In this document: positions 1 through 31,597 of the stretch, in pieces
Numbering within the stretch: position 1 is the stretch's first letter
Layout of the letters: every line of letters starts with the position of its first letter
Program-made: the position numbers and the translations under genes
The notes under the pieces: generated by a model
Databases searched by the model: none
What the model saw: only the letters and a program-made list of their open reading frames with translations
What the model was told of the DNA's origin: nothing
Assembly (NCBI GenBank): GCA_947652115.1
Contig: OX393562.1
Location: 20,030,469 to 20,094,468 of the forward strand
DNA length: 64,000 bases
DNA from: Blastomussa wellsi
Taxonomy: Eukaryota > Cnidaria > Anthozoa > Scleractinia > Plerogyridae
Direction of reading: 5' to 3'

Positions 1-56
1 CCACTTCAAAATAAAACTATCGGTTTGAGAGGAAAGAGAAATTCATAATTCCTTTC

Positions 57-136
57 GAGTCAATAGCCCATTCTGAGTCAATAGACCATTCGGCCTTTGG
101 CCTAATGGGCTATTGACTCAGAGCCCAATCGGGCTC
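57..136. repeat. Foldback hairpin
   Basis: Arms at 57-72 and 104-119 are exact inverted copies (GAGTCAATAGCCCATT). Between them lies a partial direct repeat of the left arm and a GGCC-TTT-GGCC core, so several alternative stems can form. A second small stem, GAGCCC/GGGCTC, follows at 121-136. It is probably a foldback transposon remnant. Confidence 0.6.
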
Positions 137-869
137 GACGAATAATTGTTAATTAGCCAATTTTTCCTATGGTGTATTGCGATGTTGGGTACCCACCCAC
201 CCCACCTCAGTGTCCCCCTCATAATACGTATTTATAATAAATAATAAAACTATATTCCTCCAGAGTGACAATATGATATTCTGCAAGTAAAAATAACACT
301 GGCACACAAAAAGAGGAAGTTATGAACTTTCGCCTCAATTAATAGTCTCCCCAAATCTGTGTCCCTCTATCAATGTATTGAAGTCATGTTTTTCAGTCTT
401 ATTCAGGAATCACTACATGTCGTTGAGCATTCCTTTCACGAGTTCTAAGTAAATAGATTAAGCCCTAAGCCGCATGAGTATGCAGGTTTTTATATGGATC
501 AGACAGGATCGTGCTTTCAGCTTAGTGACCTTAGTCCCAAGACGAGTAGCCTGTATTCATACAAAAAACAGGGCGAGACTTTGCGGCACACATAATCGGC
601 TTCTTGAGAGATCTCTTCTCAGTTACTGGGTTCCAAATATAGAACTTCTTGCTTGCGATTGCAATTGCGTTCAGTTACAGTCTGCACACAAAAAAAGAAA
701 AAAAAAATCATTGCACTAAGGTGACAGACAACCAAACAATACTGGTCTGCCGAGTATCTGGACTTCAAACTTACCCTACTTTACCGACTATAAAACTACT
801 CAAGGAATTCCCTCACCCAGTAGTCGGAGCTATGTACGATAGCAATTTACAAAATACTTTGCAGATTTA

Positions 870-1040
870 GGCTACGTTTATACGGGACCGAACCGGACCG
901 AACCGGATGGGCTCCTGTTTACATGGAACCGTTTGAAACCGATCCGGGTGTGTACACGGGATCATTTTGGAACCGGTCCTCCACCGCTCTAAAACTGGAC
1001 TTTTGGATCCGTTTGGATCCATTTCCGTGTAAACATAGCC
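870..1040. mobile_element. MITE with TTA target duplication
   Basis: This 171-bp element starts GGCTACGTTTATACGG and ends with the inverted CCGTGTAAACATAGCC. It is flanked on both sides by TTA (867-869 and 1041-1043). The interior is rich in GGACCGAACC-type repeats. A 3-bp TWA duplication is typical of PIF/Harbinger elements, so a Harbinger-type MITE is the best guess. There is no coding capacity. Confidence 0.7.
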
Positions 1041-1298
1041 TTAGAGCCTATTTTAATCGGCAATTCAAAGCCATAAGACACCTACTGACTTTTTCGTCTG
1101 TTTTTCGGTCATTTGTTGACAGATCTTTCTCACTCCAGAAAAACCGAAGCTAATTTCAAAAAGGCGCTCAGCATCGCTGTGTACAGATTTTCAATGTACA
1201 AGCATGTGACAACTGCTCGAACAGACACGACCATATGCATTTGGGACGTAGGTCTGATCTTAAATTACGCTCTTTCTTTTTCCGGCCCAGGCTGAATG

Positions 1299-1936
1299 CA
1301 GTAATAGTCCGCGTATAAGAACCTGGGTTTTAAGAACCTGTTAGGCTAAAATTTTCATTCATTTTAAGCCCCCTCCACATAAGAAACTATTAAGGCTAAA
1401 ATTTTAAGTTAGGTTCTTATCACTGGGGTTGCTATAAAAGTGTACAGGTAGAAACTGCTGAATTAAGATCATCATTTATTTAAAAATAACTTGACATAAC
1501 TTATTTTTTTCTTTTAAGCTTAAGTACCATGTTGTATGTCTATTGTGTTTGCCATTCAAATAATTCCCCAAGTATTTGCAAGTACTGTACCCTACTACAG
1601 TATCAAAGAAAGCTTTCTTATCATCTCCAACTCTGCGAGAATCACAAAATAAATGTAAAATATCAAATATTGTTATGTTTTGTTAAGGACATATACTGTA
1701 CCTGCACTGAACTGCCTATAGGCATTGCTCTATGGTACAAATAAATGATTTATACAGTACTCTATTATGAGATGATATTTATAATATTTATAGTATATTC
1801 AGATGAAATTCATATGAAAATATAAGAACCTATTTTAAGAACCTTGGTAGCCTAAATTTGCTTTAAGTACCATTTATATAAGAACCTATTCAGGCTAAAT
1901 TTAAAAATTCAGGTTCTTATACGCGGGCTATTACTG
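1299..1936. mobile_element. Non-autonomous TIR transposon, 638 bp
   Basis: The ends are inverted copies: CAGTAATAGTCCGCGTATAA on the left, and on the right TTATACGCGGGCTATTACTG. Inside each end the motifs TAAGAACCT and AGGCTAAA recur several times in both orientations. No transposase frame is seen. The CAGT ends suggest a Tc1/mariner-like origin, but a clean TA duplication is not visible. Confidence 0.65.
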
Positions 1937-2509
1937 TATTCTTACTTTTCTGACGATTTTAGACTGAAAATATTCTTATGAATATTCTTTGATTAAGAAT
2001 TTATCATGATACTATTTACAGTTTAGTTCATGTCATTTGTGCTGCATACCTTACATATATATATTTCCTGAGCAATGGCTCTAGTCTAGGCTTTTATCGT
2101 TTCATTGGCTAGTTTTGTTAAGAGGAGAAAATTGTATTGTATTTGCACATTTTCAACACAAAATTATATTATTTTCAAAATCTCAGCCTTGGGTTAAAAT
2201 TCTTAAAATATTCTTATTAAAATATTCTTGAAATTGCGCAAATTTCAGCCTCAATATTCTTGTAAAATATATTCTTTTTTAAAAAAAAAGAGTGTAATTA
2301 AAAATTGTGATGTTAAATAGTAAATAGCTTGTATTTTTGCCACGTATTAAACTGCTTTCCAGAAAAAAATAATAATAAGAAAAATATGCATCTACACTGT
2401 GTCTTCTTCCGGCCTTTCAAGCGGGGCTCCGAAATGGGCTCATTGGGTCCGCATTGCCGCATTGTTTCCAAACGCCTTTTGACGGTTGCGTCTCTTTTAA
2501 ACATACTAA

Positions 2510-2631
2510 GGCCCGGTTCAAACGTCGAACTTTACATATGCCTAATCTAATGCAAATGAGAAAAATCTATTGTTTTCACTCATTTGCATATTAGATTCGG
2601 CACATGTAAACTTCGACGTTTGAACCGGGCC
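2510..2631. mobile_element. Foldback MITE with TAA target duplication
   Basis: This 122-bp element is almost entirely two long inverted arms beginning GGCCCGGTTCAAACGTCGAA, joined by a short AT-rich loop. It is flanked by TAA at 2507-2509 and 2632-2634. The TAA duplication and GGCCC termini fit a PIF/Harbinger-type MITE. The arms are nearly intact, suggesting a fairly recent insertion. Confidence 0.75.
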
Positions 2632-5600
2632 TAAATATTAGATTGGATGGAATATTTATGAAGGCTTAAAAAGAGAAAAACATATAGAAGTTTACATAAT
2701 ACTGATCGGAGCAGTAAATAAATTAGGCGAAATTGTTTCCAGTGTTGACCTTGTGTTTGCAGCGTCCTTGCTATTTAGCAGGGCTTTCTTATGGTTGTTC
2801 CACGTGTCGAGCTACGCACTAGACAAAAAGTCTGTCGGATTTGACGTGAAAGGTAATCCATGAATAAAGTGAAAGACATTTGCCCTTAATACATGTATGA
2901 GTCATATAGTGTTTAATTACTCGGTTCAGTGGGCCGACGCACCGCTGAATTATGCGTGGGACGGGAAGCGCCGAACCCACGCATTTGAAAATTACACTTG
3001 TCAGTTTTCGTATTGTTTGTTTAGACGTGGGTAAACACAGTTGAAAAAGTGTTTGCTCTTTGAATCAGCCCAGAAACGGAATAAGTAAAGCATACGTAGC
3101 TGATTTACTATGTCATGTCTGAGGTGGAGTTTCTTGTAATTGTTATCGCACGTAAACTTCAGGGCCTTGGAGCGAGTTTTATCAAAAGATCCGTGACCTC
3201 TTTCAGGGAATTGTCGTAGTACTCAAGAGATTAGAATATTGCATTATGGCTGCTATAACGCTAATCTGTATTGATCTTAACATAAGAGAAACATTGCAAT
3301 TAGTTTTCTCACTGCACTCCCAGGCGAATCATAACTCCAGGGTATGTGATTTAGTGCTACTCGACCCCATTTTCGCTGTTATGTTTGAATCTTTCAGCTG
3401 GCCATATTAATCCAATATGTGATACGAAACTAAAGATATGCCAGTTTCCCACATAAAGCTGCGATGATGACCTGTGATAACAGTGATAAGCACTTCAGAT
3501 ATTCTTTTCTTGATGGTCTGGTTGACGCGGTTAAGTTTTCCACCCTTTGTTGCAGTTGTACTGACAGCAAGTCCGATCAAATGGCTCATATCGACACAGT
3601 GATCTTGAAGCTCTGCCTTTCCGGTGCGATTTTCATGCAGAGCACGCAGCTAAAAGGCCAATATTGATAATGTTGCGTTTTTGTAGAATAATCTTTTCAA
3701 TTTGTTTATTTCCAAACAATGGACCAATTAAGCAACAGATGTCAAACTGATCAGTTGCTAATGGTATCGCTAAGCATGATTTGTGCCTGTTTTATTTTCC
3801 ACCAACTCGACAAAAGCCATGGGGCTTCTTTATAACTGTCTTAGGATAAGCGTTTTTAGTTTTTTAGACGTGCGTTCACGCGAATCGATGAGCGAATGAC
3901 TTTTTGAAAATCAGTGTTTGAAGCACAGCCAGCCTCAACGACTCTCAAAAACTATTTCAAAGACAAGAGTTATAATGTAATAACTTTGAAATTTTTGCCC
4001 CATAATATCAGTCGTGAGTCATACGCCTAAGGCAAAGCGTGAATGAAAATCTAGACAATCGAAAGTAAAGATAGATGGTTTCTTTGGTCAGGGTGACTAG
4101 CTGGAGATGCAACACTTTTCAATGCACTCACGGAGCGTAGGTCAGGTAAAGGATATTTTTAAAAGTTTGATACTCAGATTTGACACTCTCAATTTAGACA
4201 CGACACGCTGACTTTTCATTTTGCTGCCACGCAGTTTCAGCAACTAATCCATGGCCGATGGCTCGAAAGTGTATAAATATATAAAAAATATATAGTTACA
4301 TGTCTACTTTATACAGTCGCTGTGGGAAAGATAAACAAAGATGGGGTGCTCTCCAAGATTAAGAAAGAAGATCGTGACAGAAATGTTCGAAAATGGAAAC
4401 CTGTTGTAGTTCTTTTGTCGGCTTATGTCTGTTGGCCGCGATCGTCTTCGGTTTTTGCCTCTAGACATCAGCAACAGAATCACAGACGAAATTGTTGGGA
4501 CACTTGTTAACAAGAACAAACATTTCTTACTTCCCCTCTCACCTTTTGCAATGTTGTGTTTCATGAAGAAAACAATACCTCCAGACTGCTACCTGATTTA
4601 CAACATTGTGTCGGGGGAGGGGGGCTTCTATTTCATAGCAATCGTTACAAATTGTCACGCTATTTGTTGGCAAACGAGGTGTCTCAATTACACGTACTTC
4701 TTGTGAGGACTGTAGATGGACAACTTTGGTCGCGTAAAACGCGCGGCGCAACTTCACGTGCTCATCGCACGGTGGCATAATTATCACCCAGAGAGAAAGA
4801 GAGAAAAGAACTCTTCTTGATTTTTTTAGTGGAGATTAATTATAAAGTGACCTGCAAAACATGTTTTGAACTGAGTTGACGTTGTATCTAGCTCGTGCAA
4901 TAAAATGATAATCAGAGATAGCACATATAATTTTTGCGGTGGCCATTTGAGGACATAAATCATTCTTTCTTTTCATCTGACAACACCTGTCACAGGTATT
5001 TGTCACTCCGCAGGCTTAAGATGACAAGTTTTATCTGTTATGAGAAACTAGAAACGTTTCCCTGGGTAATTTAAAGCAGCTGATTTCCTCAGTCAGTTAT
5101 AAGTACGTCCAAAGAAACTTTCACATTCAGCATTTCACCCTAGGGCCCACTTTTCTAAATTGCGGTCGTTTCATCCATAATTTATCACCGGCCACAAGAG
5201 CGTTGGTCTTATCTTAACTAATCGACCACAAAAATTCGCTCAAATGGTTGGGACAATTAAAAAACAAAAACAATTCCTTGGTCAGACAATGGGAAAAGTT
5301 GAAGTTGTTGCATTGATCGTGAAGCAATAGATGTTGGAGTCGTGTTCACTGAATAAGTCTAAGCGCATTCTATCCTTGAAGAACTATTTTCGCCATGGTG
5401 ACCGGTATAAAGATACTCATAAATCTCTTATACCTTATTTTACTCGTGGTTTGCTTTCTGTGAAAATATTTTCATAACAAAGACAAGCCGTTGCGCTTCT
5501 TTTGTTCAGTTGTTGAGTGTTTGAATTACAATTGCTCGTACATAGGTTACTTGAACAAAAAGCAGACAAGGCATCGGCATACGCACTGAAAATCTAGGCA

Positions 5601-6525
5601 GTCATAAAAAATAATTTCCATTTTCAGTTCCTCTGTAATCGAAACTAATGAAATCCCCCGATTGAAACAAGACCGCTTCTTTAAAAAAGCACAGACTGAA
5701 ATTTCATTCACTAAAACGACGTATCTTAAATTTAACAACTCCCTGATTTCTGTTAGGATCAGACTAACTTATAAAATAATCTGGAAATTGTATTTTGTCT
5801 TGCGGATATACGCTATGTAAGGCAAAAATCAGACTTTCAAGGGCTTGTTTTTTAGAGGCAGCTTCATATAAAAGTTAGTGAATACTGATTTTGCTGATTT
5901 TATTCGAGTACTTCAGTACTTGTTCTACAGTATTTTAAAGTGGCGATAGGTTTTCAGCCATTCTTCAAGATAACAAATGACAGCTACTGATCTCAAATCA
6001 CAAGAATACCAACGCAATTTGTCTGATCGAATAAATATTTTGAGTTGCATTTTGACAGTTTATTTTAGTTGATAGCCTACGCTTAAGAAATCGGGAATGT
6101 TTAGATAAGGGAAGATAAACGCTCTGTGAAAACACCATATGTCATAATATTTGACGGCAAATACTTGTGCCATTTTTTGCTTTTAGAAAATGAGACAAAT
6201 CAGAGTCGGGGTGTATGTTAATTTGTAACATGCTTCTCTGCCGGCCGGGTGGTCATGTCTTCCATGGCTCGCAGCACGCGAAATGCTGCTCGGTGTTAAG
6301 AAAGAATGATCTTAGTTTGAAAGGCTGGCTTTGTAAAGATAATTCACCGAAGGCGATTTACGGTAATGAGGAGCTTCCTACCTGGCAAACGAAACACATT
6401 TAAGCGAATAAACACTCGACTTCTCATCCGGGATTTTCTAACAAAGGAAACCGCAATCCACACTGCGCGATAAAGGTTTGTCAATATCTGTACATCGTGG
6501 TGGGCCTGAACTTCAACGTTCTGAA

Positions 6526-24526
<18,001 letters not shown>

Positions 24527-24854
24527 CGAAATGGAATCAAAGATAGTAATTAAAAGTATACATATTAAATACAGCTAATGTAACTTAGGTACGCAAAATT
24601 TTCGCTTATTTCTAGTTCCTTTCATACAAGGCTATTTGTGTATCTATATTATACGCTTATTTATCGCAAAACCGGTTAAACCGGTACATAACCAAAAGGT
24701 TCGCCTGAGAATGCCATGCCTTGTTGCACCTCAAACGATTCCTTCGTCGTGGGATAGTTCTAGTTTAACCGTGAGCACAGCTGGAGAAGTTGAAGAAAGT
24801 TGTGAAAACAATGAACAATTAGATTACAAGCTTGAGATTTCTATTTAACAATAT

Positions 24855-25520
24855 TAGATTATGAGCTCGAGATTTCTATGAGGTGATAGTTGATGAGGCC
24901 GAATAATCTAATTGTTTTAGTAAAAATCATAATAAACGAAGCATGTGTCGGAGAAAAAGTTCTAAACTTTCTTCAAAACTTCGCTAAAGCGCGAAGACAT
25001 TTTGAAGACAACCTTCAACCACTGCACTCTAATTAAACAATAGAGTGTTTCTGTCGAGGAACTATCGGCTGATAGTTGCCCCGTGGAAATTTGATGTTCT
25101 TAAAAACAAATATTTGCCCGAGAAGCGAAGCTTCGAGGGCAAATATGCTAGTTTTAAGAACATCAAATTTCCAAGGGGCAACATTCACAAACTAGCATCT
25201 TGAGTTTTTTGCTGCAAGCCGAAACCTACGAATACACGAAAATCAGGTAAGAAACCCTCGAAATACAGATAAACCAAATAGCGTTTGATTTTTTACCGAA
25301 AGACTGCTTGTTAACAGAAACATTTCACGGACGGGCACTATCCATCCGGTTATTTTCCTCGGACGGGCACTATGCACTGATAGTGCCCTCCGCGGATGAA
25401 CACTATCGCGTCACGTGATCAATTTAGACAAATCAGAATCGGAGAAAAATTTAGTGGTGAACTATAATGGCTGATAGTGTGCAGTAGCTCAGCCAATCAG
25501 ATCACTGCATTTGCATTAGT
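24855..25520. mobile_element. Repeat family copy interrupted by a nested element
   Basis: The outer parts, 24903-25035 and about 25470-25520, match in inverted orientation a continuous copy at about 49335-49590. The shared phrases include CATAATAAACGAAGCATGTG, CTTCGCTAAAGCGCGAAGAC, CACTGCACTCTAAT and GGCTGATAGTGTGCAG. In this copy about 435 bases are inserted after CACTCTAAT, including a hairpin with arms 25075-25119 and 25137-25182 (GTTGCCCC..GGAAATTTGATG and its inverse). Confidence 0.6.
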
Positions 25521-25744
25521 ATACTAGTAGGTTTTTACTAATTCACAATAGACCTTTTTTCGCTTGGGCGGTTTGTTGCCCCATTACGGACTATGTGATG
25601 ATACTCTTGAGAATTCTTGCTTACAAATTTCTAAGTAGGTGCGTGTATTTGAATGAATGATTTTGGGATGGATAAAAAAGCAGTTTTCTAGGGAATGTCA
25701 CATGGTCTGCAATGGGACAACAAACACACCCAAGCGAGAAGGTC

Positions 25745-25803
25745 TATTGGCCTACGAGCCCGAGCGAATAGTCAACGAGACGCAGCCGAGTTAACTTTCC
25801 TCA

Positions 25804-25839
<36 letters not shown>

Positions 25840-25870
25840 GAAACTCTAAAGGATTACATTCCAAACGCTA
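25745..25870. mobile_element. Partial MITE, same family as 19878-20170
   Basis: The stretch contains GCGAATAGTCAACGAG, GAAAACGAGGGCGAGTAG and TCTAATTGTTTTAGTAGAAA, matching one arm and end of the 19878-20170 element. The opposite arm is absent. Confidence 0.55.
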
Positions 25871-26525
25871 CAATTCTATGTCCTTTTCAGCCAAAAATCA
25901 CTCGCAGGGTTGGGCCAGTTGTTCCATTCCATTAACGAACAAAGACGATTGGCTGCAGATTGTAATGGACACCAATCTGTGTCTACTGATAGTTTTGCAT
26001 TGTGCGGGGCTGAAATAAACCTGGTGGCATTACGTTAACTTCAAGTTCTTGGTTAATGTTTTGTTTGGCTTACCAACTGTACGAAATTGTTTTCGTTATC
26101 TTCTATTCCTTCTGCCCAGTTTTGATATTATAATAATATACATGAAAAAATACTCGATTTTAATTGGCTGAGAGCACTGCAGTTCAAGTGTAACACCAGT
26201 GCAAATTACACATCAAAATTCTGGATAAATGTTTTCAAGGAACCGCTTTCAGTTCGTAGCATTATCAGCTGATCTTCATCAACCAATCAGTAAATTAAGT
26301 GTCAAATCTGCGTCAAATGCTCGCTTCCTGTCTGTAAATAAGATCTTCCGGCGTTTCTTCTAGGCGACTGAATTTTTTCATGTTTATATTGTTAATAAGA
26401 AATCATATGGTTTTTCTCGTTCAATTTCGAATTAAATTGCACTTGTTAGTTTTTCAAAAAACTTAAATTGCACTCGCAACTAGCCCGCGTTGCAGCCGGA
26501 CCTGCCACACAATCCTCGGTTTTAG

Positions 26526-26782
26526 TCCGTCTAGGCAAGTACTGAAACTAGGAACACCGGAACACCGGAACATCGGAACACAGGAACACCCCGGAACAAC
26601 CCGGAACACAGGAACACCCCGGAACACCCCGGAACACAGGAACACCCCGGAACAACCCGGAACACCAGAAATACCGTCAAATGCCAATAATTTTCTAAAA
26701 AAAATAAAATTATGGGTGTTCCGGTGTTCCGTGTTTCGGGGTGTTCCGGTCTTCCTGGTTTTAGTACATGCCGCCCGTCTAC
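26526..26782. repeat. Long imperfect palindrome built on GGAACACC repeats
   Basis: The left side starts CCGTCTAGGCAAGTACTGAA and continues as a minisatellite of GGAACACCCC/GGAACAACCC units to about 26670. After an AT-rich spacer the inverse GGTGTTCCGGTGTTCC units follow and the arm ends GTTTTAGTACATGCCGCCCG. The left repeat array is much longer than the right, so pairing is possible in several registers. Confidence 0.65.
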
Positions 26783-27407
26783 GGTCTATACCGGTGGTTT
26801 AGGCTGTCCGCGACGCAGGCTAACGCCGAAGCGGCTCGTGCAATTTCAGCTTTGTGAAAAACTCGGCGATCACTCGTGCAAATTAATTCCAAATTGAACT
26901 CGAAACCGTATGATTACCTATGCAAATTGTCAAGTTTATAGGTAGCTAGATTTTGAAAAGACTTGAGGGGGAAATTAGCTGAGCTTTATATTTTCGACAA
27001 AATGGTTTGTAATAGTGAGCATTGTTCTCTTAGAAAAGATACCATGCTATTTGATTATTGTAAAAAGCACACTGACAATGGAATTGTTGACTAATTTATG
27101 TTTCTCGTTAACCGTTCCAGCATATGTAAAAAATAGATTGTAATAACATAAATTGCTATTTCCATCCTATCGAATATTGTAAAAATTGTATATAGAAATG
27201 TAATGTTTGTAAGAAAAATCTAATTATTAAAATAATATGAAGACATCAATAAACGGGTTCAGTTTTGAAGTGACTTGACTGGATGTTAATGCGAGTAAAG
27301 GGGTTTGGTAGCGGCTCTCGAAAGATGCCCATAACGAAAACCCCTAAACAATAACAGTGTCCCCAATTAGTACGTCAGGGCTAGATACAGTTGACAAACA
27401 AATAAAG

Positions 27408-27408
<1 letters not shown>

Positions 27409-27481
<73 letters not shown>

Positions 27482-27505
27482 CATCATCATCATTATTATT
27501 ATTAT
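27409..27505. repeat. (ATT)n microsatellite, tract 1
   Basis: A near-pure ATT/TTA tract of about 32 units with an ATC-containing patch, beginning directly after AATAAAGT. This may be the tail of a non-LTR retroelement. Confidence 0.85.
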
Positions 27506-27637
27506 ACTATTCTCTCCAGTTTTGAGGTGTTCTACTGGTTTTAGTTAATTATGTCTCAGCCACTCCCCGCAGCTCAGACACAACACTTTCCGCAACAGGT
27601 GGTCAGTTCCAAGGATGGCCGACAACTGTACACTTCC

Positions 27638-27824
<187 letters not shown>

Positions 27825-28133
27825 AATGAGAAGAAGAGGCAATACAGCATGCGGGTTTTGGAAGTGGAGCATGGGTCATTCACACCACTAGTTTTTACAA
27901 GCACAGGTGGAATGGCCGATGAATGCAAGAGATTCCATAGCCGCCTTGCAGAGCTACTTGCGTTAAAGAAAGGAGATGACTACGCTACAATCATGTCTTG
28001 TATAAGGGCGAAGGTATCCTTTGCCATTCTACGATCAGCCTTGCTGTGTCTCAGAGGAACCAGGAGAAAGAGAAGAGTAGCCAATATGTCTGACATTGAC
28101 ATTACATCGGAAAGTGCGCAAGCCAGAATTTAA
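27825..28133 (+). pseudogene. C-terminal fragment of a retroelement reverse transcriptase
   Basis: The frame reads VLEVEHGSFTPLVF, then STGGMADECKRFHSRLAELL, then KVSFAILRSALLCLRGTR, ending QARI-stop. The xVEHGSFTPLVFxxxGGM and ISFALLRxxLxCLRG motifs are typical of the C-terminal tail of reverse transcriptase polyproteins that are common as uncharacterised predictions in cnidarian and other animal genomes. The upstream polymerase is replaced by a microsatellite, so this is a truncated copy. The exact clade cannot be named. Confidence 0.65.
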
Positions 28134-28228
28134 GTAGTGACTTTTTTTTTTGTCAGTCCTAATTATTTTTAGATAGTTTTTATTTATTTATTTTTTATTA
28201 ACTTTTCGACGCTTTTTAAACTATTGTA

Positions 28229-28350
<122 letters not shown>

Positions 28351-30264
28351 TGGAGGACCAGTAGAATTACAAGGTTCCGAGAGTAGCGGCGACACGAGTG
28401 GAGTAAATATAGAACAACACAAGCGTACCATGTTTATGACAAGGAAAATGCCATTTAACAAGAGGATATTTTCAACTTATATTACTGAGTTTCATCGAGA
28501 GATAATAAGCCCTGGTAAATCCGTGTTATATTCTTTTTGATTCTGAAGTAACTGACAAGAAACGTCTCTGTCAGGCTCTTTGGTTCAAGGCAGGGAGGTC
28601 GCTTTACGTTCAAGTTATCTTTTTAGTATTCATCACGTACGTATCCTTTAAACGTAGTTTTAGGCTGTTTGCACGATCTATGACATCATTTGTCTACACC
28701 TGCTAGAATTTTTAAATAGCCCAAATAAACATCACGATTCTACTAATTGCAATCAAATCGCGTCTCGGTTTAACTGGGGATACAACGTAGATAGATACGA
28801 AATATTACAACATCACCAACGAGACTGAAGGAAAGCTTGGCGCTTAAGTCCTTCTTGAATACAATAATAACAGTTATTAAAACTCAGCTTTGCGAAGCGG
28901 GAAAATAGCGAGATCTGTTGGATGCATAGCGAACGGGCATAATGATCTCACAAAAGAGCCAACTGGGGTCGTCGTATCTACTATTAAAGACAATACTGGG
29001 ACGCAGTTTTTACTGTATACTCTTCAAAATTAAAAAATAAGTGACGACCTCAGTAAGCGGTTCAGGGCTGGTGACTCGACTGTTTTGTAAAAGGAAAACT
29101 AAACCAACAAAAAGCAGGCAAACAAGCAGCAAATCGGTAAAAGCTGCATTTTGGCTGTTTGATCAGAGGAGCTGCGCTTTGTATTTCCGCCATTTTTGAA
29201 TGATACTGAAATTTACAAATTCGGCTTCGATAGTTCTCAATTTCGCGCTCAATAATCGAATCACTTGCAATAGTCATCGTACAACACATGCAACTCGGGG
29301 TTTTCAGGCACTGACCGGTAGGAGCTGCTGTCTCGCTCAGTCGTCACTAAAGTTCTTCAAGAGTTTAACGTGTCATGGTTTTCAACTTGACTACGTGAGT
29401 ATAATACTATTCTCTGCCGATGTTTCTTTTAATATAAGTTTCCGTTTTCTAGATCTTAAGAAGCTAGATAAAGTTTGTACCCGACATGGAAAATAAAAAA
29501 AAGTCGTTTATATCTGATACTCCGCAGAAAGGAATATTGGGCATCTTACTGCGAAGTTCCAGTTTCAGTAAACAAATGGAAATAAAATCAACCAGTAGAG
29601 AGTTTGCAAACTTAATTTGCATGTTAACACTGGGTTCTGCTGTCGCCAAATTTGACATGATGTGAGGCGAAATTAAAATTTCCTCAGTAGCAAAATGTCT
29701 TATCATCCATCAAGTAACAGCTGCCACTTGGCAAAGAACTGTTCACGGTTCTAACAAATTTTCACTGCTAAGTCATGCACAACAGGATTTTTATCCTACA
29801 CACAGTTATACACAAAAAAATAAAAACTAGGAGTTATATTTTAAGTACTTCCTTTATTGAAAATCGAAGGACAAAATTTGCCTTTATATATTTAATCGAA
29901 CTTAACATACATCAGAAGCATTACTGATAATCCGTGTTTCCAATGTTTGTGTAATGAAAGAAGAAATTTTGAATTTAAAATGTAGACTCCTACACAGGTT
30001 CCTCTGGACGCGTTGACGCCACATTATTTTGAAAACGTTTTGCTTGCTACGCAACCAAACTCACTTACGACACTTAACTTTAGAAAAATGATTTTCCAAC
30101 GGCGTGGCTATAAAGTGACGCCGCAAGAGCTTTCAGTCTAATAAAAACGAAAAGGGTTTTCTTTAATCAGTCTCAAAACTAAACCGATATTTTTACAGCA
30201 TCTGCCACCAAGTGCTAAAAATATACTGAAATATCCTAAGCGATTGAAAACACTATTTCGTTTT

Positions 30265-30406
30265 GTAGCAGCTCTCGTAAGGTCTCACATGAATGGCTTG
30301 ATACCCTGCGTGAAAACAATAGAACAAACAACAGGAACAATGCCCCTAGCCCCTAAAACAATAGCAACCGCTACCAGTAGAATTACAAGCTTACGAGAGC
30401 TGCTAC
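30265..30406. mobile_element. Foldback element
   Basis: Ends GTAGCAGCTCTCGTAAG (30265-30281) and CTTACGAGAGCTGCTAC (30390-30406) are exact inverted copies. The phrase AATGCCCCTAG-CCCTAAAACA inside also occurs near 24016-24035, and a related end is at 27309-27350. Confidence 0.65.
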
Positions 30407-31597
30407 ACTACCGATTTCGTTGCCACTTGTCGTACTTGTAATTAATAATAAGAATATGATATAAAAATACAAACAATTTTTAAAATCCTAAATCTAACAG
30501 TGAAATTCTTATAGAAGAAGAACAAAGGGATTAAATAGCAAGTAAATTTGTTTAATTTCAATTGTGTAGTTTGTATTATTGTTATCAGCTACTAAAATGC
30601 ATGCGTTAGGAAACCAGAGGCTGGAGCTAGAGACAGAACACAGCTGTCAGTCACGAAGTGTTTGCTTATTAGGATGTAGATAAACACAAGTATGCTGCAA
30701 CATCGCAATATCGGTTATCTGCGACCAAGCTGAAGACAGTACTTTGGCCACGACATCAGTGAAGTCTAGAATTAAATACCCAGCGAAATGTCAACAGTTT
30801 TACGCGAGTAATGTTTACCGCTGTATTGCACCTTTACAATTTTCCACGTGGTTCGATTGGATCCTACAAAATTAAAATGACGAGAGATTGTTGATTACCA
30901 TTTGCAGCGATCGTTTGCCTTTCATACTTCTTTAATACTTCACTTTGTGATCTGACCGTGATGTATTCAGCTGTAAATTTTTAATGAGTATGGTGTCATT
31001 TTCTGTGTTTTGAGGTTGAGCCATGTTTCTTGGATATTCAATGAAGATTAACATAATAACATTATCCATCTCTCCTTCTGTCAATTCTTATCTAAATATT
31101 GTTTTAGCATTTCCAAGTTTAGGAAAACAATATAGCACTAAATTAAGAAAGCTGCTTTTGCCGCACGCCAGTTTATCTTAATTTCTGCAATTAAATTGAA
31201 CAGAAAACAGTGAAAAGCTTGGTAAGTTTTCTTGGAACTAAAGACGCTGTAATAAAATGCAATTTTATTATTACTGCATCGCTAAATTTTAATTTAAAAA
31301 AGCGTAGTGACGTTCTCGCCATCGAGAGCCATTAAGAAATTCATCTTTTGTTCCTTGCACCTTGCTTGTATTGTTCGTCTGTTATTTTTTTCTAAACGAT
31401 TGAAGATATGCGTTGCGTTATAACTTACACATATCACTTAATCTAAAACAAAGAGTAACTCTCCAAGATCTTATCGAAGGAGAGTTTAATTTCTCGGATA
31501 TATTTTGCGAACTTGATTATTTCATGGTTCCGTGGCAACTAAAATAAGAAAACTTCAAGTGACCATTATTCAGCAATTAACAAGTTGGTGCGTTGAT

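Larger units (their letters stand above)
1..6525. other. Upstream intergenic region
   Basis: No coding exon is recognisable here; the open frames are short, lack family signatures and have no paired splice sites. The stretch holds a small hairpin near its start, two MITEs with 3-bp TWA duplications (870-1040 and 2510-2631) and a 638-bp TIR element (1299-1936). From 2640 to 6500 I see unique AT-rich sequence without obvious repeats, presumably including the promoter of PCGF gene A. The 120 bases before the ATG at 6526 weakly resemble the 5'UTRs of genes B and C, sharing a CCGGGA block and the context just before the start codon. Confidence 0.6.
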
